Assembly: GCA_020629315.1 (NCBI GenBank)
Contig: JAHDDO010000023.1
Span: 1 to 63,916, forward strand
Direction: 5' to 3'
DNA: 63,916 bases
Origin: Saprospiraceae bacterium
GTDB lineage: Bacteria; Bacteroidota; Bacteroidia; Chitinophagales; Saprospiraceae
Position numbers and translations under genes: made by a program. Positions 36,401 through 43,997 of this stretch are shown here, piece by piece. The notes beneath the pieces were generated by a model. It was not told the origin of the DNA, did no database searches, and saw only the letters and a list, made by a program, of their open reading frames with translations. Every line of letters starts with the position of its first letter. Within the stretch, counting starts at the first letter, position 1.

Positions 36401-37551
36401 ATATCTCAGCGGAGGCCAAAGCAAACATTAATAGGATTGTATCTCGGCTGGGGGTGGATCACATGTATGGCGAAACAGAAGCCATGAATGAAATTTTTGT
36501 TGACAGTCTACAAACGCATTGCAATGTATGCAATGGTTGTTTTAAAACTATTTATAACCTCAGCCTTAAAATAGCTTACCAGCAAAAAATACCTATCATA
36601 GTTACAGGCTTGTCTCGTGGACAGTTTTTTGAGACTAAATTGTCTGAAGAGATATTTTGGAAACCAATGGAGAATGTGGAAGAGATAGATAGGATACTAT
36701 TCGAGGCACGAGAAGCGTATCATGGAGTAAAAGATGCTGTTTATAAATTAACTGATGGTAAATTTATTGAGGAACATAATGTGTTACAGAAAGTCAAAAT
36801 TGTTGATTTTTATCGTTACCATGATGTCACCTTAGAACAGCTTCTACACTATATCAGTACTAAACTTCCTTGGGTTCGACCAGAAGATACAGGTCGATCA
36901 ACCAACTGTTTAATAAATAAAGCAGGCATTTATATACATAAACAACAAAAAGGCTTTAGTAATTATGCCTTTCCATACAGTTGGGATGTACGGACAGGAC
37001 ACAAAACAATGGAAGAAACTGTTGATGAAATAGAAGAGTATATTGACCCAAAAGAGGTATTGCAAATATTAGATGAAATTGGTTTCGCTAATGAAGAAGC
37101 AACGGACCAGCTAGTACTTTTTTACACTGGACAAAAAACAGATGATCAACTACTCCGGGACTATTGTAACACGGATTTACCTAACTATATGATTCCATCT
37201 AAATTTATTCATATTGACGAGATCCCACTAACTCAAAATGGAAAAGTAGATCTGAAAAAATTACTTGCTGATGAAGCAGCTATTTCAAAAGAGATTATAA
37301 AACCTGCGAATGCCTTAGAAGAAATTCTTGTATCTATTTGGGCAGAAGTGATGAAGCTGCAAACTATAAGTACGGATGATGATTTTTTCCATCTAGGTGG
37401 CACGTCATTAGAAGCGATTCGTATGGTAGCAAGGATCGAGAATGAAATTGATTACAAATTACCCGTAAATTATATTTTTCAATATACGAGTATTCAAAGT
37501 TTGGCAAGTTATATTCTTGAAGACATGCAAGCTCAACTTTCAGCAGAATAA
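33475..37551 (+). CDS. NRPS C-A-PCP with a PP-loop ATPase inserted in the A domain
   Basis: The protein has 1358 residues. Condensation 8-430 has HHIFTD at 135-140. The adenylation core 450-850 has YTSGSTGKPKG (590-600), NEYGPTE (727-733), YKTGD (817-821) and DQIKVQGVRIE (839-849). The A domain resumes at about 1210 and ends with NGKVD (1255-1259). Carrier Ser1311 lies in LGGTS. Between A8 and A10, residues about 878-1208 are a different enzyme: a zinc-ribbon-like C884/C887...C904/C907, a PP-loop YSGGKDSS at 947-954, and a C1016-x2-C1019-x2-C1022 cluster. The start resembles sugar amidotransferases (WbpG/PseA type); the rest is generic PP-loop pyrophosphatase. The pocket code reads D-L-T-K-L-G-E-V-G-K, the known Asn code. 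It probably adds Asn after the starter and modifies it. Confidence 0.93.
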   Translation: MAQDQYILPLTEFQYSIWKGQKLRPEDPLYNMAFTFDIFGDINVDIFKEAFEQLASISTNLQLVVDETEPENPCQKFVHMPPQLVFLDLTNHPNFNIEQWLNEKNTLLFNLQERSYYSAIIKKSEKHFIWYLNQHHIFTDAYCFQLLFNRLVSIYKSKIEGQAIELSLDFEDYAESCIKKSRKLAPVKSDHSAVFPTNYSIYGEVFKNPNTSRSKRIEWVLPTNKLEEIKAALHSLGLRTLSLNLDILSYLISTLLITIKKVGVEDDTIDISNIFSERVSKKSKTLIKPLLRILHGKIDFSTSTTFVSLYKQVYAFLIMREGSSTTEANVLPASIINFFNLEIASFLDYKTEYKWHHCHHMDAHHFLRCHIFRYTKDAPFTLAFDLKDIQFQDKILAKLQKHYMQVIDHFLLEKNQHSIENLCLLSLQEREVLNDQIEAASTIKTKEEDLFINAFLRQVQLSPDAIALRCASDQISYAQLYERAKNIAIEIQKIKSEEQIRVAIHLERSLDFVYSVIACLLSGASFTPIPISLPKQRKSYMIKDIAAHLVFSNTPIDNIDLPTHTVAKALENPSHTDFVAQAGDVFYTLYTSGSTGKPKGVVVTQQSFTSYLEAIKDKYLLPGSSYHMPLFTATGFDLTMTSLFLPLYTGGSIKIFEEKEGLDLSIQEVIQDKDINCLKCTPSHLKLVAGLTVSPSISSILVGGENFTRATAMNLTKDANHEIQIFNEYGPTEATVGCIVHPFNRDTYIQDSNVPIGTCLSNSHAVIVDAFDNPLPQGVIGELCIVGAGLAKRYQNDVALTKKKFLDANLHFKGRYYKTGDFARRNFNGDFEYFGRRDDQIKVQGVRIEKAEIETVISKVDSIKQCVVAVKKKKDLTTSDYIHCKSCGLPSNYPSADFDDTNVCSYCRNYETYKTKVEKYFESEATFEQIFETTKPHEGTYDCIMLYSGGKDSSYALGKLIEKGYRVLAFTLDNGYISAEAKANINRIVSRLGVDHMYGETEAMNEIFVDSLQTHCNVCNGCFKTIYNLSLKIAYQQKIPIIVTGLSRGQFFETKLSEEIFWKPMENVEEIDRILFEAREAYHGVKDAVYKLTDGKFIEEHNVLQKVKIVDFYRYHDVTLEQLLHYISTKLPWVRPEDTGRSTNCLINKAGIYIHKQQKGFSNYAFPYSWDVRTGHKTMEETVDEIEEYIDPKEVLQILDEIGFANEEATDQLVLFYTGQKTDDQLLRDYCNTDLPNYMIPSKFIHIDEIPLTQNGKVDLKKLLADEAAISKEIIKPANALEEILVSIWAEVMKLQTISTDDDFFHLGGTSLEAIRMVARIENEIDYKLPVNYIFQYTSIQSLASYILEDMQAQLSAE
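36106..37098 (+). other. PP-loop ATP-pyrophosphatase domain embedded in the adenylation domain
   Basis: This stretch codes for residues about 878-1208 of the NRPS gene. It has a paired CxxC zinc-ribbon-like region, then a Rossmann-like PP-loop core with SGGKDSS, then HCNVCNGC and a later Cys1145 in RSTNCLINKAG. PP-loop enzymes activate a carbonyl oxygen or base by AMP transfer, and a nucleophile (ammonia or sulfide) then enters. The inserted block falls at a known tolerant site of A domains, where methyltransferase and other auxiliary domains have been found in other NRPSs. Confidence 0.85.
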
Positions 37552-37566
37552 GCTAAGCAAAAAGGT

Positions 37567-38877
37567 GTGGCTAAAATTGTAATTATTCATAGTGGCTTAA
37601 GAGGTATGTCCAATGCTTGTTTGGCTATGGCAGACCAATTAACAAAAGCTGGACATACAATATATTTAGGTTCGCCAGGAAATAAGGGATATACTTCTAC
37701 ACACCCTTTTTTAATGGTTCCTCTTCCAGAAATTCCGCTGAATTATAAAAGGCCATTTCTGGAAAAAATTAAAGGCTTGTTGCATAGAAGCCGATTGTTT
37801 GAATCCCAACTAGCCTCATTAGAGTTAGTGACACTTAAAAAATGGCTTGCTAGTAATGAAGTGGATCTAGTATTAATTGATCAAGAAATGCACGAATTTA
37901 TTTTGGCACTTGATTCATTTTCACAGCCATTTATTCTAATAAGTCAATGGTTTTCTACCTGGCAAACAAAAGGGAATTTGCCGCCTAACTCAAAAAAGAA
38001 ACCGCATTACAATAGATTGGATAAGCTAGCATGGTTAAGATCTAAGTGGATTCGCAAGATTACATATGCTGGACAATTTGCTAAGCAGTTTGGCCATACT
38101 CGACGTGCGTTTTTATACTATATGAGTAAGGCCTTGCACTTTGATCCAAGCCGTTTTCTTTCGTTTCAATTTCCAATGCCCTTCTCATATCAAAATGTAC
38201 CCATTTTATTAACTACGCACCCAGATCTGGAATTTACAACATGTCCATTACCCATGGTAAAATATGCTTTTCCAATGGTCCTTGAAGAAAGGGAGAGTTA
38301 TACTGATGCACACTTTGATGAGCCATTTAAAAAGATACTGCGAGCAAAAGTTGAGTCGAATAAAAAATTAATTTGTGTAACTAAAACATCTATGAAGGGA
38401 GGCGATGTGAAGGCTTTAATTACATTAATTAAAGCCTTGTCGTCTAATGAAAATTGGATAAGTATTTTGGGGGTAGGGGATGCATATGATCAATGTTACA
38501 ATAGAGAAGAAAACCCCTTTGATAACGTTTATATTTTTAAGTCTATTCCTCAGCTGCAAGTACTAAAACATGCAGATCTTTCCATAAATCATGGCGGTAT
38601 CCATACCATTAATGAATGTATTCATTTTGCAGTCCCCATGCTGATAATCAGTGGAAATAAATTTGATCAGAATGGTTGTGCCGCCAGAGTCCATTACCAT
38701 GGATGTGGAGTCAGCCTGTTTACGAAGCAAATAAAAACAGAAGAGATAAAAAAGACCATAGAACAAGTACTGCTAAGCAAAGAATGTAAAAACAAGATTG
38801 CAATGCTTTCTAGAACATATCACGAAGCAAAAGAACGAAATCACCTAGCCTCGATCATTGAAGAGGCACTCCAATGA
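37567..38877 (+). CDS. GT1-type glycosyltransferase
   Basis: This 436-residue protein starts at GTG, 15 bp after the NRPS stop. The N-terminus AKIVIIHSGLRGMSNACLAM is a Rossmann acceptor-binding half. The donor-binding half carries DLSINHGGIHTINECIHFAV and PMLIISGNKFDQNGCAARV, the GT1 signature with the HGG motif. Such enzymes put a sugar from a nucleotide donor on small molecules, and some glycosylate antibiotics to protect the producer. As the last gene of the right operon it probably decorates the peptide. Donor and acceptor are unknown. Confidence 0.86.
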   Translation: MAKIVIIHSGLRGMSNACLAMADQLTKAGHTIYLGSPGNKGYTSTHPFLMVPLPEIPLNYKRPFLEKIKGLLHRSRLFESQLASLELVTLKKWLASNEVDLVLIDQEMHEFILALDSFSQPFILISQWFSTWQTKGNLPPNSKKKPHYNRLDKLAWLRSKWIRKITYAGQFAKQFGHTRRAFLYYMSKALHFDPSRFLSFQFPMPFSYQNVPILLTTHPDLEFTTCPLPMVKYAFPMVLEERESYTDAHFDEPFKKILRAKVESNKKLICVTKTSMKGGDVKALITLIKALSSNENWISILGVGDAYDQCYNREENPFDNVYIFKSIPQLQVLKHADLSINHGGIHTINECIHFAVPMLIISGNKFDQNGCAARVHYHGCGVSLFTKQIKTEEIKKTIEQVLLSKECKNKIAMLSRTYHEAKERNHLASIIEEALQ

Positions 38878-38884
38878 ATGTGTT

Positions 38885-39910
38885 TTACCGGTCTTCTTTC
38901 AGCAGTTGTTTTATTATGTAATCTGTTGTATCAATTTGGGTAGATAGAAAATGCGATTTTCGTTTCATCCAAATGTCAGTAACATTTGGATCAGAAAGCA
39001 AAGTTGTTACTCGCTCAAGAATGACTTCTTTATCTTGAATATTATATAATAGCTGAAATTGATCCTCTAAATAACTCATGTAACCTAATCGTAAAGAATT
39101 CACATAAATAGTTGGGACACCTAAAATAGCCGATTCACAAGCTGTTGTTGCCCCTTCACTAATCACAAAATCAGCATAAAACAATGCATCATGTAGATAG
39201 GAAAAAGGAATTTGAAAAGCCATTGATGTAAATTCATCTTCTAAGGGATATTCGGATGAAATAAATACCTTACCTTTTGTTGAAAGAAATCGTACTAGAG
39301 CTCTTTTAGTATCGAGCGTCAAGCCATATTGATTTTTGTCGTGAGTAGCGTCCCATGCCACAAATCGTAGTATAAAAAAAGGATCGCCGTTATTTAGACC
39401 CAACAAGTTAAAGACATTATCTCTTGGGGTAAAGTGGTTTGGATGTAAGTACGCTAACTCATGGAAGCCATTATATCGAATTTGTTTTTTGCCTATGTCA
39501 GTTGTGAACCAATTTGGCGTATGAATCTCACTTGCGAAGGGCTTGAACAAGGCTATTTGTTTTTTAGCATGTTCAGTATCAGTAAATACAATGGACCGAA
39601 AGCGTAACAATTTGGAAACATGCGAACCTCGAATAGCAACAATACCCAGAATTACATCTGGTTTATTTTTAATACAAAACCAAAGTAATTTGAGATCGTG
39701 TTTTATCAGCTTCCAGAATTTGGCAAATAGCGTTATTCCAATTGAGCCCATGGGGTAATAAGGTAAGTTGTACTCATCTAACAAATCGTAAACCAGCGGC
39801 TTATCACTAGCCACAATATGACAATCATGGCCCCTGGATTGTAAGATTTTATAGGCATTCTTTATGAAGTGCACATGGCCGGCATGATTTACATCGAATA
39901 TTATTCTCAC
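38885..39910 (-). CDS. DUF354 family protein (glycosyltransferase-like fold)
   Basis: The 341-residue protein begins MRIIFDVNHAGHVHFIKNAY and has the PDVILGIVAIRGSHVSKLL and DFVISEGATTACESAILGVP motifs typical of DUF354. The family resembles GT-B glycosyltransferases such as UDP-GlcNAc 2-epimerase or MurG and is common in surface polysaccharide loci. It converges on the GT1 gene 7 bp away and is therefore not in the same transcript. Together with the next two genes it may belong to a polysaccharide or glycolipid set rather than to the NRPS locus. Confidence 0.75.
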   Translation of the reverse strand: MRIIFDVNHAGHVHFIKNAYKILQSRGHDCHIVASDKPLVYDLLDEYNLPYYPMGSIGITLFAKFWKLIKHDLKLLWFCIKNKPDVILGIVAIRGSHVSKLLRFRSIVFTDTEHAKKQIALFKPFASEIHTPNWFTTDIGKKQIRYNGFHELAYLHPNHFTPRDNVFNLLGLNNGDPFFILRFVAWDATHDKNQYGLTLDTKRALVRFLSTKGKVFISSEYPLEDEFTSMAFQIPFSYLHDALFYADFVISEGATTACESAILGVPTIYVNSLRLGYMSYLEDQFQLLYNIQDKEVILERVTTLLSDPNVTDIWMKRKSHFLSTQIDTTDYIIKQLLKEDR

Positions 39911-39972
39911 ATGATAAAGATAGGATTCACATTACGATTTATTTGGACCTGTTACCATTTGTGTCTTTTCAT

Positions 39973-39986
39973 GCTACCTAGGCAAC
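39973..39986. repeat. Second copy of the GCTACCTAGG motif
   Basis: GCTACCTAGGCAAC resembles the palindrome at 4603-4616, sharing its first ten bases and then CAAC. It again lies in a gap of about 216 bp between divergent genes. The rest of this gap (39911-40126) is AT-rich with no other recognisable signal. Confidence 0.35.
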
Positions 39987-40126
39987 AACTTTGATATTCA
40001 ATGCATATAAATACGTATTGTTGAGCTTTACTTCTTATATGTTTAATAATTATTAGCTTTTATCAACAAGCGTTTTGTATATCTGTAAAACTTATCACCT
40101 AATTGGATGTTATCTTAACAGAATAA

Positions 40127-41551
40127 ATGACTGATCAAGAATCCAAAAATGTATCGATTGCTAAAGCGGTATTTGGCATATCATTACTGAGTATTTTATT
40201 TGAGATACTTCATCTCCATAATGGTTTTCCTTTATTATTATCGGATTCAAAAGAGTATATCATGCGTGGTATTTCGATGGAAGAAAATAGCCATTGGTCA
40301 AACACCTACGTATATTTCATTGCAAAGAATATTCAGCTTTTTTCATCGTTACATTGGATTCCAATTTTTCAAAATATTTTTACGGCGAGTATTCTTTTTG
40401 TGTGTATTCAAAAAATCTTTCCGCATAAAACTATTTTATACGCTACCGTAATTTCGATTCTTTTGCTTTGGACTTCATTGCCATGGATGACCAATGTGGT
40501 AATGAGTGATTTTGCAACACCTATTGCATTAGTAATCATCCTGTTGGTCTTCACATTTACCTTTAGATGGTACCAATATATTTTATTAGCTATTTTATTC
40601 TTCTTTACGGCAAGTTGTCATCAAAGTCACATTGCTATTATTCCAGGCTTTGTAGTATGTATGATCTTGCTAAATGTCCTGTTTGAGAAACAGAAGAAGT
40701 ACTTTATTTTATTGGTCAAAGGGCTTTGTGCTCTTGGTATAGTACTCTGTTCTTTTGTGTTTGAAAAAAACATACTTAATCCAAAACAAGTGACCAAGAC
40801 ATTTTCAAAATCTTCACCAGATCGAGATGTTTTTTCAGGGTACTATTTTGTTGCCGTTAGAATGTGGGAAGTTGGTGAACTTGATAATTTACTAGCTTCA
40901 TTTTGTAAAGATTATCCGGGTAATTACTTATGTGATCCAGATAATCCGTATAAAATCAAAGTCAAATTAAATAAAGGGAAAGATAGAAATACACAAGATC
41001 CATATTATCGTAAGTTTTCAAATCATAATAAAGAATTTGTGCTTGCCTGTTTGACAAAGCCACGGTTTTATTATGCCTGTTTTAAAGCTATGGCTAAAAG
41101 AAGTATTATTCTACTTACAAATCCTTCTTTACCAGCATTCCGTCCAATAAGTGGAAAAACACTCGATAGGAATATTCGTAAAGTTTCGCCACTAATGCTA
41201 AAGCATCATAAGCGGTCAAGTCAAATATCCGGGGCTTATAAAAATTATACAAAAGAACATGTAAATATTATAAATGTTATTTGGTGGATTATTCTATTGC
41301 CACTAAGCATCATTTTAATACTATCCCATTATAAAAGGAATGGAACAGTTGACTTTATGTCAAAACGCAATTGGAAGATTATTATAGCTTTGCTATTCGC
41401 ACATTTATGCAATGTTGTAGTTTGTGGTACATTTTCTAATGCCTATAATGTAAGATATGGTTCTCGAACGTTGTGGTTAGTAAATCTAGCCGTTATAATC
41501 ATACTTATTTTCTTTTTTCAATCTAACAATAGGAGAAATATAGAAGCTTGA
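40127..41551 (+). CDS. Polytopic membrane protein of unknown function
   Basis: This 474-residue protein has about nine hydrophobic segments, two large soluble stretches (about 225-300 and 340-375), and an N-terminal acidic motif, LLLSDSKEYIMRG, after the first membrane helix. That layout (membrane helices with an early Asp-bearing loop and a periplasmic region) is reminiscent of GT-C glycosyltransferases or flippase-like proteins, but I cannot assign a family. It lies 4 bp before a GT2 gene and is surely co-transcribed with it, which supports a role in lipid-linked sugar transfer. Confidence 0.7.
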   Translation: MTDQESKNVSIAKAVFGISLLSILFEILHLHNGFPLLLSDSKEYIMRGISMEENSHWSNTYVYFIAKNIQLFSSLHWIPIFQNIFTASILFVCIQKIFPHKTILYATVISILLLWTSLPWMTNVVMSDFATPIALVIILLVFTFTFRWYQYILLAILFFFTASCHQSHIAIIPGFVVCMILLNVLFEKQKKYFILLVKGLCALGIVLCSFVFEKNILNPKQVTKTFSKSSPDRDVFSGYYFVAVRMWEVGELDNLLASFCKDYPGNYLCDPDNPYKIKVKLNKGKDRNTQDPYYRKFSNHNKEFVLACLTKPRFYYACFKAMAKRSIILLTNPSLPAFRPISGKTLDRNIRKVSPLMLKHHKRSSQISGAYKNYTKEHVNIINVIWWIILLPLSIILILSHYKRNGTVDFMSKRNWKIIIALLFAHLCNVVVCGTFSNAYNVRYGSRTLWLVNLAVIIILIFFFQSNNRRNIEA

Positions 41552-41555
41552 TCGA

Positions 41556-42488
41556 ATGAATTTGATGGTACAAATACCTTGCTTGAATGAAGAGAAAACT
41601 CTTGAATCTGTAATTGAGGAAATTCCAAAAGTGATTGATGGTGTTGATTCTATTGAGATTTTAATTATTGATGATGGTAGTTCCGACAAAACGCTTGAAA
41701 TTGCAAAACGCTTAGGTGTTGATCACATAATAAGTAACATTGGGAATCGAGGCCTCGGTATTAGTTTTCAAAAAGGAGTGTCTTTTGCCATAAAACATAA
41801 AACGGATATACTCGTGAATACCGACGGGGATAATCAGTATCCTGGAAAATACATCCCAGACATAATAGCTCCTATTATAAATAAAGAAGCAGATATAGTG
41901 ATTGGCGATAGACGGACTAAAGATGTCTCTCATTTTTCTGCAACGAAAAAAATGTTTCAATGGTTAGGAACGAAAGTGGTGCGCATCTTAAGTGGGGAAA
42001 AGCAAGTGAAAGATGCCGTTTCAGGATTTAGAGCGTATAGTCGACAAGCCCTGCTTGAATTAAATATTACAGAAAAGTTTAGTTATACATTAGATGCAAC
42101 AATTCAGGCTTCAGACAAACGACTTAAGCTAAGCTCCGTACCTATTTCTGTTAATAAACCAACTCGACCTTCTCGATTATTTCGGAATTTGTGGGAACAT
42201 ATTCGTAAAAGTGGTATAGGTGCCATAAGAACGTTCGCCGTATATAAACCACTCCGTGTATTTATTAGTTTAGGTTTGGTGTTTTTTACCCTAGGGATTA
42301 TACCAATCATTCGATTCTTATACGCCTATTGGTTTGTTAACTCGGGTAGTGGTAAAATTCAATCCCTGATCATAGGTGGTGTCCTATTGACTATTTCATT
42401 TAATTTATTCGCCCTTGGCATAATTGGTGACTTAGTGGGTAGAAATAGAAAGCTGATAGAAGATATTCTGAAAAATCAGAAAGAGTAA
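41556..42488 (+). CDS. Family 2 glycosyltransferase, polyprenyl-phosphate sugar synthase type
   Basis: The 310-residue protein has the GT2 start LMVQIPCLNEEKTLESVI, then EILIIDDGSSDKT, the donor-binding NTDGDNQYPGKYI, and AVSGFRAYSRQAL. Two C-terminal membrane helices (about 225-300) anchor it, as in DPM1/ArnC-like enzymes. It probably transfers a sugar from a nucleotide to a polyprenyl phosphate, with the preceding membrane protein as possible user of that lipid-linked sugar. It converges with the ornithine-cyclodeaminase-like gene, 2 bp apart. Confidence 0.88.
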   Translation: MNLMVQIPCLNEEKTLESVIEEIPKVIDGVDSIEILIIDDGSSDKTLEIAKRLGVDHIISNIGNRGLGISFQKGVSFAIKHKTDILVNTDGDNQYPGKYIPDIIAPIINKEADIVIGDRRTKDVSHFSATKKMFQWLGTKVVRILSGEKQVKDAVSGFRAYSRQALLELNITEKFSYTLDATIQASDKRLKLSSVPISVNKPTRPSRLFRNLWEHIRKSGIGAIRTFAVYKPLRVFISLGLVFFTLGIIPIIRFLYAYWFVNSGSGKIQSLIIGGVLLTISFNLFALGIIGDLVGRNRKLIEDILKNQKE

Positions 42489-42490
42489 GC

Positions 42491-43567
42491 TTACTTCTTG
42501 TTGGTTATAGGCTTGACTAAAAAGGAATACGGATTCTTTTCTTCAAGAAGCGTGTTTTCTAATTGTAAATGCATACCTATTCCCAAGCGATTCGCATGTG
42601 AAATAAAAAGATCAGCAACAACCTGGTCTTCAAGCGCCATACCTGTGCTGTCAAATACTGTTTTTTCGCTTTTTAAGTCTTTGTGTGAACTAGCATTTTT
42701 AATAAGAGTAAAGATGTCGTCACCTATTTGCTCTTCTGCAAGCTGTTGACACTCTCCCTCGATGATAGCTTGACCTAATAAATCAGGGCAGACAAAACTA
42801 TCTACCAAAAGCTGTTTTGGCAACTCTGTTTTTCCTGCAAAGTCGGATCCTACAGCATTGATGTGTAACCAAGATTTAGATGTGAGCCCTTGAAAAAGTG
42901 GCCCTTCGCCAATGCCAATCGAAGTGGCTGTACAAAGTATGTCTGAATGGCGCACAATATCTTCTATAGTGCTTGATATAAATTCTATTTCAGTTCCCGT
43001 GAAAGCTGCTCGTGACTTAAAGGAATCTTGAGTCGGACTGTCAATATCGTAATATAAAACTTTGGTTATTTCGAACACCCGACGCAAAGCATGTAATTGC
43101 GTAATGGACTGTGCTCCACAACCAATTAGCCCGATCACCTTACTTTGTTCATGTGCTAATAATTTACTAGCTATAGCAGAGGCGGCGCCAGTGCGCAAGG
43201 CCGTTGGTAAAACCCCATCCATAAGAGCTAGCAAATGACCAGTTCGGGTGTCATATTTGCTAATATTCGAAATTATCGTGGGTAGCTGTTGTTCTTTTGG
43301 ATTTGATGGATGGTAGCCCACCATTTTAAAACTCACCTCCTCAGCTTCGATATCTCGTAATGGCATCCATTCAATAAGCCCTTCATTAGGCGACAAATAA
43401 TTAAATCCAGATCGAATGGGAATTATGGTGTTTTCAGATGAAAAACCTAAAATAGCAGAATACAAATTCTCAATTAATTCATCCATGATTACATGAAGAC
43501 CTACAGCTTCTATTATTTCTTGAATATCTGCCGCAGTTAGTACTAATGAACTATGATCCTTTTTCAT
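42491..43567 (-). CDS. Ornithine cyclodeaminase / mu-crystallin family protein
   Basis: This 358-residue protein has the family pattern: SFKMVGYHP with the substrate-binding Lys, DGVLPTALRTGAASAIASK, the NAD-binding GLIGCGAQSITQLHAL and AVGSDFAGKTELP with the catalytic Asp. Members turn ornithine into proline or lysine into pipecolate, reduce imines, or make diaminopropionate precursors (SbnB type). No SbnA-like partner is present. Because the neighbouring locus has a stand-alone A enzyme and oxidase of the prolyl type, supply of proline is attractive, but the gene is separate from both NRPS operons and the link is only inferred. Confidence 0.85.
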   Translation of the reverse strand: MKKDHSSLVLTAADIQEIIEAVGLHVIMDELIENLYSAILGFSSENTIIPIRSGFNYLSPNEGLIEWMPLRDIEAEEVSFKMVGYHPSNPKEQQLPTIISNISKYDTRTGHLLALMDGVLPTALRTGAASAIASKLLAHEQSKVIGLIGCGAQSITQLHALRRVFEITKVLYYDIDSPTQDSFKSRAAFTGTEIEFISSTIEDIVRHSDILCTATSIGIGEGPLFQGLTSKSWLHINAVGSDFAGKTELPKQLLVDSFVCPDLLGQAIIEGECQQLAEEQIGDDIFTLIKNASSHKDLKSEKTVFDSTGMALEDQVVADLFISHANRLGIGMHLQLENTLLEEKNPYSFLVKPITNKK

Positions 43568-43707
43568 TCTTTATTTTTCATTCCTTCAGCACGATAGCCT
43601 TTCTCATTCAAATGTAAACTAATACAAACAGTTTATGAGTACATATTTTAAATTATACGAAAATTAGTAGCCCGAAGTGTAGCACACATTATTGTGAATC
43701 TTTTTTT

Positions 43708-43910
43708 GGGCGCTCCTTATCGGCTTGTTAAAGAGTTTCTTAAGCTAAAAAAACAACAACGAAAGTGCCAAAAAGCAAAATTTGTTGCCGATAAGGCAGG
43801 CTCTCCATGACGCCGCTTTCGCTTTGGTCTAGATAATGCAAGGCTTTATCTAGACTCTCTGAAGTCTTTATACATAAAGACTACAGAGATCATTACGATC
43901 CTTAGCGCAA
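43708..43910 (+). repeat. Structured intergenic repeat, copy C (longest)
   Basis: GGGCGCT opens and TTAGCGC closes the element (GCGCT 43710-43714 can pair with AGCGC 43904-43908). Hairpin 1 is CCTTATCGGC...GCCGATAAGG with a long A-rich loop. A conserved linker, CAGGCT...CATGACGCCGCTT then TCGCTTTGGTCTA, follows. Hairpin 2 is TCTAGATAA...TTATCTAGA, and hairpin 3 is CTCTGAAGTCTTTA...TAAAGACTACAGAG. The element fills most of the 430-bp gap between the cyclodeaminase-like gene and the next lipoprotein gene; I see no gene in this gap. Confidence 0.65.
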
Positions 43911-43997
43911 CATTTATCTAGACTATTTGCAACAAAATGGTATTTATTTTACACTATATAAGTGACAGTCAAATGTAAACAACATAAAAAATGTAAA

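Noticed and set aside
33475..37551. Possible assembly error joining an NRPS gene with a sugar amidotransferase gene
   Set aside because: The frame is continuous, the A domain resumes with proper A9/A10 motifs and a carrier domain after the insert, and the insert falls at a known tolerant site; a chance join is very unlikely.
42491..43567. SbnB-type enzyme for diaminopropionate
   Set aside because: No SbnA-like cysteine-synthase homologue lies in the window, so this was left as one option only.
43568..43997. CRISPR-like or phage attachment repeats in the long gap
   Set aside because: The repeats are inverted pairs that form hairpins, not direct repeats with spacers; no cas or integrase gene is near.
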